Below the pieces are notes generated by a model that did no database searches, was not told the DNA's origin, and saw only the letters and a list, made by a program, of their open reading frames with translations. 64,000 nt of DNA, from positions 744,001 to 808,000 of the forward strand of contig NZ_LR590470.1 of assembly GCF_901472535.1 (NCBI RefSeq), read 5' to 3'. The stretch is from Sphingobacterium daejeonense (lineage in GTDB: Bacteria > Bacteroidota > Bacteroidia > Sphingobacteriales > Sphingobacteriaceae). Positions 58,309 to 64,000 of this stretch are shown in pieces (within the stretch, counting starts at the first letter, position 1; each line of letters starts with the position of its first letter). Position numbers and translations under genes: made by a program.

Positions 58309-58974
58309 ATGGAATTCGTTAAAACAGCAGATGGCTCAAAAACTTTATACCATGATCAGGTAGGTGAACACTATCATTCAAAACATGGTGCCCAACAGGA
58401 AAGTATCCATGTGTTCCTGAATACGGGTCTCCGCTATTGGCTGGACAAGGAATCCTCCCAATCTGCATCCATATTGGAGATTGGTTTTGGTACAGGATTG
58501 AATTTCTTGTTAACAGCTGATTATTGTTCTAAAAACAATGTAAATCTCAATTATATTGGTATTGAAGCCTATCCGCTCAAGCCAGAGCTAATTGTGCAGT
58601 CCGAATACAATCAATATGTAAACACCGAAATATGGGACCAATTTGTTGAGAATTACGCTAAAGCGCTTGAATCCAAACTCTCTTTTAATGAACTCATCCA
58701 ACTTGAAATCGCACACCAAAAGGTTATGGATTTTCAATCGGAAGAAAGGTTTGATGTAATTTATTTTGATGCATTTGCTGAAATCCATCAACCTGAAATG
58801 TGGACTCCAGAAACTTTGGCGCATGTATGTCAATTCTTAAGACCGGGAGGTGTTTTTGTAACTTATGCCATCACCGGAAATTTAAAAAGAGCCATGAAGG
58901 CATTGGGATTCAGTATCGAAAAAGCCCCAGGAGCACCCGGAAAGAGAGAAATGCTGAGAGCAACAAAATTATAG
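58309..58974 (+). CDS. mnmD: tRNA (5-methylaminomethyl-2-thiouridine)(34)-methyltransferase MnmD
   Basis: This is a 221-residue SAM-dependent methyltransferase of the MnmD/MnmC N-domain type, acting on U34 of certain tRNAs. Signatures are TLYHDQVGEHYHSKHGAQQE, the SAM motif ILEIGFGTGLNFLLTADYC, IYFDAFAEIHQPEMWTPETL and the C-terminal PGAPGKREMLRA. The oxidoreductase half of MnmC is absent, as usual in this phylum. It is convergent with the sulfatase, with a 9-bp gap. Confidence 0.94.
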   Translation: MEFVKTADGSKTLYHDQVGEHYHSKHGAQQESIHVFLNTGLRYWLDKESSQSASILEIGFGTGLNFLLTADYCSKNNVNLNYIGIEAYPLKPELIVQSEYNQYVNTEIWDQFVENYAKALESKLSFNELIQLEIAHQKVMDFQSEERFDVIYFDAFAEIHQPEMWTPETLAHVCQFLRPGGVFVTYAITGNLKRAMKALGFSIEKAPGAPGKREMLRATKL

Positions 58975-58983
58975 GCCTCTTCT

Positions 58984-60446
58984 CTATTTTATCCTGCCCA
59001 GTGGCCTTCTGTTTTTACCTTCAGACTTGGTCAGATTGTCGCCAAGATCATTTCTAGCTTCCTCAGCTATGCCTAGCAAAACCTTCAAAATTTCAGGATT
59101 CTGTTCAATAACATTATAGCGTTCGCTTGGGTCTCGACGAAGATCATAAAGTTCCATTTCTTTTATCTCATGTTCATTGTATTTTCCGCCAAAGCCATCA
59201 TTGTCCGGTAAAATACCTTCGTAAGATCTTGATCTATGCGGAAATACCAGTTTCCAATTCTTATATCTGACCGCCTCAAGATCATTTTTGTTATAGTAGT
59301 AATACATGGATTGCCTATGTCCTGGCGCCTTGGAATCGGAAATCTGATTTAAAAAACTGATACCATCAATTTGATTTTTTTGACCTTTAAAATTGCTGAG
59401 TTCTGCAATAGTAGCATAGATATCCATGCTACTGGTCAGGTTGTTGTTTATTCGACCTTCTTTGATATTGTTTGGCCATGATATGATGCAGGGAACACGT
59501 TGACCACCTTCCCAGCTGGCACCTTTTCCCTCCCTGAATCCTCCAGAAGATCCGTTATGGTTTCCAAAGTTCAACCATGGACCATTATCACTTGTAAAGA
59601 TTACGATGGTATTATCTGATATGCCGTTATCTTTCAGAGATTTTAGGATTTGACCCATGGAATCATCGATTTCTTGCATCACGTCTCCAAATAAGCCTTG
59701 TTCTGAGGTTCCTCTGAACTTTTTTGGAAGCAGCAATTGGAACATGCGTCATGCTATGTGCTAGGTATAGAAAAAATGGCTTTTTCCTGTTATTGTTGAT
59801 AAAGTCAACAGCTTGTCGAGTATATTTTTCTGTTAGAACAGCTTGATCTTCCAAGTTATTTATCTTCATGACTGTGTCTGGTCTTTCCTGACCTCCCTTG
59901 ATCTGCAATAAAGGCAAAACTGGATATTTGGCAACATAACTGTCAGTTTTTGCAGGTTTCCCATCAAATCCTACCGGCCACATATCATTTGAGTAAGGAA
60001 TCCCATAATAAGCATCAAAACCCTGTTTAGTAGGGAGGAATTCAGGCTCATTTCCCAGATGCCACTTTCCAATGATTTGGGTAGCATAACCTTTACTTTT
60101 CAGCATTTCCGCCAGGGTTTCTTCCTCCGGTGCTAGACCAACCCCTGCATTTGGCATAAAATGCGCCACTGATTCCCATCCTATTGGGATAGGTACCCGT
60201 CAACAATGCTGCCCTCGAAGCCGAACAAACAGCTTGAGGAACCAAAAAATTCGTGAACCTAATACCATTATTAGCCATCCGGTCCAATACCGGAGTATGG
60301 TAATCCAAAGCACCCGTAACCCCCAAATCCCCATAACCCAAATCATCCATAAATACCAAGACAATATTAGGTTGTGCTTCCTTTCCTTGACCCAAGGAGA
60401 TCGAAGAGAAGGATAAAAGAAATAAGATAGTAAGGAATCGGTTCAT
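58984..60446 (-). CDS. Sulfatase (arylsulfatase type), frameshifted
   Basis: This is an exported sulfatase of about 485 residues starting at 60446 ([19 protein letters not shown]). Metal ligands are in [14 protein letters not shown], and the formylglycine site is Cys74 in [18 protein letters not shown]. Further blocks are [21 protein letters not shown] and [19 protein letters not shown]. Breaks near 60155 and 59705 are explained by single-base indels. It acts in the periplasm on a sulfated glycan or ester. The maturase is not in the window. Confidence 0.9.
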
Positions 60447-60462
60447 AGGATAAAGATAGTTA

Positions 60463-60500
60463 TTAGATATGAGATGTGAGATATGAGATTTGAGATATGA
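60463..60500. repeat. Heptamer repeat TGAGATR, about 5 units
   Basis: TTAGATA, TGAGATG, TGAGATA, TGAGATT and TGAGATA follow each other. This is the same unit and orientation as at 601-656, placed just upstream of the sulfatase gene and bordering the repeat block to its right. Confidence 0.85.
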
Positions 60501-60549
60501 ACCGCCGGACAGACTGGTTGGGACCCATCGGCCAAAACATTTCATGCTC

Positions 60550-61005
60550 TGGCTGGAGGGGACACCAGCCAGCAATTCAAAGCCTAATAATTTGCCAGAG
60601 ATCTAGAATAGTGGTCGGTGGAGACACCGACCACGGCACCTACGAACACCCATAACGGCACCTACGAACACCCATAACGGCACCTATGGCCACACGCCTC
60701 GGTTGGTAACTATGGCTATCCTTCACAGCATCTACGGTTACCCATTACAGCTGACTTTGCCGCCCTGGCTGGTGTCCCCACCAGCCAGCAATACAAAACC
60801 TAATAACTTGCCAGAGATCTGGAATAGTGGTCGGTGGAGACACCGACCACGGCACCTACGGACACCGACCACGGCACCTATGGGACATCCATAACGGCAC
60901 CTATGGCAACACGTCTTGGTAGGAAACTATGGCCATCCATCACAGCATCTACAGTTACGCCATTACGGCTGACTTTTCCGCCCTGGCTGGTGTCTCCACC
61001 AGCCA
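60550..61005. repeat. Two-and-a-bit copies of a 216-bp hairpin-bearing repeat
   Basis: The stretch from the CCAGCCAGCAAT hairpin arm to the next one repeats with a 216-bp period (60571 to 60787). GTGGTCGGTG-GAGA-CACCGACCAC is a perfect 10-bp-stem hairpin at 60611-60634 and 60827-60850. TGGCTGGTG / CACCAGCCA forms another at 60766-60787 and 60984-61005. The same arm at 60550-60571 has an inverted loop. Short tandem units (ACGGCACCTACGAACACCCA) fill part of each copy. The block is GC-rich and has no credible gene. Confidence 0.88.
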
Positions 61006-61104
61006 ACGATTCAGTCCCAACCACAGCAAATTCAGCCACACTATGTCGTGATGTTTTTTGTAATCCTATCTCTTCCCATCTCTCCCTTTCAATTTCCAAT
61101 TTAC

Positions 61105-61174
61105 TATCTCAAATCTCATATCTCATATCTCACATCTAAATCGTCATATCTCACATCTAAATCGTCATATCCCA
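61105..61174. repeat. Heptamer repeat in opposite orientation, about 10 units
   Basis: TATCTCA (the complement of TGAGATA) and variants repeat in register from 61105 to 61174. A 21-bp higher-order unit, CATCTAA-ATCGTCA-TATCYCA, occurs twice at the right end. Its orientation is opposite to the array at 60463, so the two bracket the 216-bp repeat block. Confidence 0.85.
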
Positions 61175-61217
61175 AAAAAAAGGTCACTGAGATTTATTTC
61201 TCAGTGACCTTTTTTTT
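61174..61217. terminator. Bidirectional rho-independent terminator
   Basis: AAAAAAAAGGTCACTGAGA pairs with TCTCAGTGACCTTTTTTTT around a short loop. It ends the minus-strand slyD-like gene. The stem core is shared with the terminator at 40450. Confidence 0.93.
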
Positions 61218-61233
61218 GAGGTGTTTCCGTCTC

Positions 61234-61734
61234 TTAGTGACCTTCGTTACCATCAGCACCATGAGCGTGTCCATGAGATAATTCTTCTGGAGTTGCTTCA
61301 CGAGTGTTTAAGATTTCGATATCGAAGTTTAATTTTTTTCCAGCCATTGGGTGGTTTAAGTCCGCAACAACTGCTTCTGGAGTTACTTCAACTACTACAG
61401 CGCGGAATTGATTTCCTTGGTTGTCTTGTAAAGGAAGAACTTCTCCTACTGGAGGTAATCCTGTCTCATTGAACATGTCAGCAGGTAATTGTGCAATAGC
61501 ACGATCATCACGCTCACCGTAAGCATCGCCAGCCTCTAATTCGAAAGATTTCTTGTCACCAGCATTTAATCCAGCGATATTCTCTTCAAACTTAGGAAGC
61601 ATCATACCTACACCGTATAAAAAAGTTAAAGGATTTTCAGTTGTTGTTTGCTCTACAAATGTCTTCTCACCATTATCTTCAATTGTGTGAAGAACATAAT
61701 TCAATGTTACTACATTGTTGTTTTCTACTGCCAT
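61234..61734 (-). CDS. FKBP-type peptidyl-prolyl isomerase, SlyD-like
   Basis: This is a 166-residue cytoplasmic FKBP with an inserted flap (IF) domain: VVTLNYVLHTIEDNGEKTF, FLYGVGMMLPKFEENIAGL, then AYGERDDRAIAQLP and PMAGKKLNFDIEILNTREA. The C-terminus is His-rich (ELSHGHAHGADGNEGH), as in metal-binding SlyD. No signal peptide. It likely has isomerase, chaperone and nickel or zinc binding roles. The clean sequence contrasts with the broken genes nearby. Confidence 0.92.
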   Translation of the reverse strand: MAVENNNVVTLNYVLHTIEDNGEKTFVEQTTTENPLTFLYGVGMMLPKFEENIAGLNAGDKKSFELEAGDAYGERDDRAIAQLPADMFNETGLPPVGEVLPLQDNQGNQFRAVVVEVTPEAVVADLNHPMAGKKLNFDIEILNTREATPEELSHGHAHGADGNEGH

Positions 61735-61754
61735 TCTAATTAGATTTTGGGATT

Positions 61755-63764
61755 CTATCCCTGTTTATTATTTATTAATTCTATAATATTTGCAATCGAC
61801 GGTTGAGGAAGACTGCAAGTCTTATCTTGACAAAGATATGCTTTTAAGACAGCACCGTCTTTATGCTCTAACAAAGGAAGCTTGCTATTTGTTCCTCCCA
61901 ATGTGATTTTATTTGGGATGTAATACTTATCAAGTTCTTCTCTCCATTTTAGGCCATCGTCTCCTGTGATTGCAATCTCCCAAACTCCAAAATGTAAATC
62001 CAATAATTGGATTGCCCAATTTGAGTAGGCGGAACCATAAGATTTGATGTGTGGAAATACATTCGCAAAAACACGATCTGCAATTTCCGTGTACCTACTA
62101 TTATCAAATAATAAGCCGAGTTTATACAAATCCCTGACAATTGTTGAGCTCGAGGCAGGAATAACATTGTCCATAATCTCACTTTTCCTCGCAATTAATA
62201 CTTCTGCCTCGGAACTGCTATAATAAAATGTGCCTATTTTCTCATCATAAAATAGGGGTATAGCGGTATCTGAGTAGGATTTTGCTTTGTTTATCCACAC
62301 TTCATCAAAGGTCGCTTCATAAAGAGAAATGTAAGCCTCAATGGTAAATGCATAGTCGTCCAAAAAACCGTAAATTGTTCGATTATGGTCTGAGGGTTGA
62401 TGTAAAAGTCTGCCATTTTGGCAACATTTATCTTCGATAAAGTTTGCGATACCTATGGCTAGATCTAGGAATTCTTGATTATTGAAAGTTCTGTAGGCAT
62501 CAACCAATCCTTTGAGGAATAATGCATTCCATGTGGTCAACTGCTTATGGTCTAATCCTGGACGAATCCTCTTCGACCTGTACAACAATAATTTTGATTT
62601 TATGTCTTTTAAATGCTCCTGCCATTCATCTTCCGAATAGCCAGCTTCAGAAATCATGCTTAAGTCGTCTGAATTGACAAAGGGGATATTGATCTGCTCT
62701 TCAGTCCAGTTACCGCTCTTTTTGATGTTGAAGAAATTCCTTGCTAATTCTGCATCATCTTCCAAAACATCAAACTCATCATACTCAAAGGTATAGAATT
62801 TACCCTCCACTCCTTCAGAGTCAGCATCCAATGCAGAATAAAATCCTCCATTGGGATTCAACATCTCTCTTTTTGCCCATTCGAAAGTTTCTTCAACAAC
62901 ATTCTTATAAAGGATATTTGGACGTTGCTGGTATGCCTCACTGTAAAGGCTCAAGAGTTGACCATTGTCGTAAAGCATTTTTTCGAAGTGCGGTACATGC
63001 CATTTGCCATCCACGGAATATCTCGCGAAACCACCACCAATCTGATCGTAAATACCACCATTTGCCATTTTCTCCAAGGTAAAATGGACATGATTCAATA
63101 CCTCTTGATCATGATTCAGAAAACCGTATTTCAGGAAAAAAATCCAATTATTGGGCAGTGGAAATTTTGGTGCGCGAGTATATCCACCATCTTTAGGGTC
63201 AAATTGCTCTTTCCAAGGCTCTACAACTTGTAGAATATCTTCTAGTTTAAATTGTTCTGGAATATCTTGAATGGGAAGTTTCTCGGCCTGTTGGATTCCT
63301 TGAGTAAGGCGCTCGGCATAATCTATCGCTACCTCGGGTTTTTCTTCCCACATTTGCGCAATCTGAAGCAGTACCTGCTGCCAATCATGTGGTTTGAAAT
63401 AAGTGCCTCCATAGATAGGGCGACCATCAGGTAAACAGATGCAATTTAATGGCCATCCACCAGAATTGGTCATCAACTGAACCGCTATCATATAAATCTG
63501 ATCGATATCAGGACGTTCTTCCCGGTCAACCTTAATAGAAACAAAGAATTTGTTCATTGTCTCTGCGATCGCATCATTCTCAAAACTCTCTCGTTCCATC
63601 ACATGGCACCAATGACAGGCGGAATAACCTATGCTGACAATGATCAGTTTATTTTCTTCCTTTGCCTTCCTTAACGCCACATCACCCCACGGAAACCAAT
63701 GAACAGGATTATGTTCATGTTGCTTTAAATAGGGTGAACCCTCTCCTTGTAATTTGTTTGCCAT
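61755..63764 (-). CDS. DUF255 (YyaL-like) thioredoxin-domain protein
   Basis: This is a 669-residue protein. An N-terminal DUF255 thioredoxin-like domain has [34 protein letters not shown] and [12 protein letters not shown]. The rest is a six-hairpin-like domain ([40 protein letters not shown]). Family members are related to SPATA20 and their function is not established. It is intact and 20 bp upstream of the slyD-like gene on the same strand. Confidence 0.93.
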   Translation of the reverse strand: MANKLQGEGSPYLKQHEHNPVHWFPWGDVALRKAKEENKLIIVSIGYSACHWCHVMERESFENDAIAETMNKFFVSIKVDREERPDIDQIYMIAVQLMTNSGGWPLNCICLPDGRPIYGGTYFKPHDWQQVLLQIAQMWEEKPEVAIDYAERLTQGIQQAEKLPIQDIPEQFKLEDILQVVEPWKEQFDPKDGGYTRAPKFPLPNNWIFFLKYGFLNHDQEVLNHVHFTLEKMANGGIYDQIGGGFARYSVDGKWHVPHFEKMLYDNGQLLSLYSEAYQQRPNILYKNVVEETFEWAKREMLNPNGGFYSALDADSEGVEGKFYTFEYDEFDVLEDDAELARNFFNIKKSGNWTEEQINIPFVNSDDLSMISEAGYSEDEWQEHLKDIKSKLLLYRSKRIRPGLDHKQLTTWNALFLKGLVDAYRTFNNQEFLDLAIGIANFIEDKCCQNGRLLHQPSDHNRTIYGFLDDYAFTIEAYISLYEATFDEVWINKAKSYSDTAIPLFYDEKIGTFYYSSSEAEVLIARKSEIMDNVIPASSSTIVRDLYKLGLLFDNSRYTEIADRVFANVFPHIKSYGSAYSNWAIQLLDLHFGVWEIAITGDDGLKWREELDKYYIPNKITLGGTNSKLPLLEHKDGAVLKAYLCQDKTCSLPQPSIANIIELINNKQG

Positions 63765-63786
63765 ACATTACGAAGGTAAAAAAATA

Positions 63787-64000
63787 TTATTTTAATAAGC
63801 CAATTAGGTTCGCAGTACCACCACCCAACATTTCAAAAGTAAGGTCTCCTTCCAATTGTAAGATCGAAACATTGGAAGTCGCTAAATCAATTTCAGAATG
63901 ACTTAAATAGTTTGTCAAGTTAGAAAGACCGGGATTATGACCAAATACCAAGAGCTTATCAAATTGGTTAGAAACTGTATTGATAACTTTGAGGATATCC
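63787..64000 (-). CDS. SixA-like histidine phosphatase (C-terminal part, runs off the window)
   Basis: Reading the minus strand from the window end gives DILKVINTVSNQFDKLLVFG and HNPGLSNLTNYLS, with the conserved His of the histidine-phosphatase (SixA) family, then a stop at 63787. The N-terminal RHG active-site motif would lie beyond base 64000. SixA proteins dephosphorylate phosphohistidine proteins. The visible part is about 70 residues. Confidence 0.82.
   Translation of the reverse strand, partial: DILKVINTVSNQFDKLLVFGHNPGLSNLTNYLSHSEIDLATSNVSILQLEGDLTFEMLGGGTANLIGLLK

Noticed and set aside
60550..61005. CRISPR array
   Set aside because: The repeats are long (216 bp) with near-identical interiors, not short repeats with unique spacers, and no cas genes are present.
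60703..61139. ORFs inside the 216-bp repeat block
   Set aside because: The period is a multiple of three, so chance open frames persist across copies. The translations are low-complexity and without start signals or family likeness.
1..64000. tRNA or rRNA genes
   Set aside because: I looked through the intergenic regions and saw no cloverleaf-like sequence with a TTCRA arm, nor rRNA-like segments.

Overview
The window looks like the chromosome of a member of the Bacteroidota, most likely Sphingobacteriaceae (Sphingobacterium/Pedobacter-like). The signs are SusC/SusD pairs, a SusC with the long N-terminal extension common in that family, promoters of the TTTG-N19-21-TAnnTTTG type, many SPII lipoproteins, a FKBP-rich periplasm, a one-piece CcmF with a Cys-type CcmE, and an AT-rich base composition.

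Layout. (1) 1-593: end of an MFS sugar/acid transporter on the plus strand, then a heptamer repeat and a terminator. (2) 712-3035: a CatB-type acetyltransferase and a large unrecognised protein, minus strand. (3) 3130-22400, minus strand: what looks like one very long operon. Read from the promoter side it runs SusC, SusD, a beta-propeller/c-type haem lipoprotein, a DUF4432 epimerase-like protein, a cupin protein, a TIM-barrel isomerase, a Gfo/Idh oxidoreductase, a DUF1080 lipoprotein, and then a complete ebo cluster eboA-B-C-D-E-F. From the haem lipoprotein onward, gene gaps are mostly about 7-60 bp, with one ATGA overlap. (4) 22401-22813: a control region with a candidate antisense RNA to the susC leader and five helically phased CCTG boxes. 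(5) 22814-30766, plus strand: GH127, two GH78-type rhamnosidases, L-rhamnose mutarotase and a GntR regulator. (6) 31-64 kb: mostly housekeeping genes (nadE, FKBP lipoproteins, a TonB receptor with a His-rich partner and a thioredoxin, panC/panD, a GT5-like protein, ispF, a Tet-type MFS pump, PBP1A, uvrC, a DUF59 protein, a glycosyltransferase, polyprenyl synthase, nitrilase, MarR, an FMN glutamate-synthase-like protein, ccmE/ccmF, a symporter, mnmD, a sulfatase, slyD, a DUF255 protein and a partial sixA). Several non-coding repeat blocks lie between these genes.

How the parts may work together. Inference: the plus-strand enzymes remove L-rhamnose and beta-L-arabinofuranose from a plant or microbial glycan or glycoside. 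The minus-strand operon imports a sugar or glycoside, oxidises it to a keto-sugar with the Gfo/Idh, DUF1080, TIM-barrel and haem proteins, and co-expresses the ebo cluster. The ebo cluster is known to be widespread and is implicated in moving precursors to the periplasm in cyanobacterial scytonemin synthesis, but its chemistry is unknown. Linking ebo to a Sus-type uptake and keto-sugar module in one transcription unit is the most interesting feature here.

Quality caveat. Genes in about 0.4-16 kb, 44-46.5 kb and 59.7-60.2 kb carry many single-base indels, mainly one-base insertions in short homopolymers, including in uvrC and PBP1A. Neighbouring stretches of tens of kb are clean. I read these as local sequencing or consensus errors, and I give the reconstructed full span for each affected gene.
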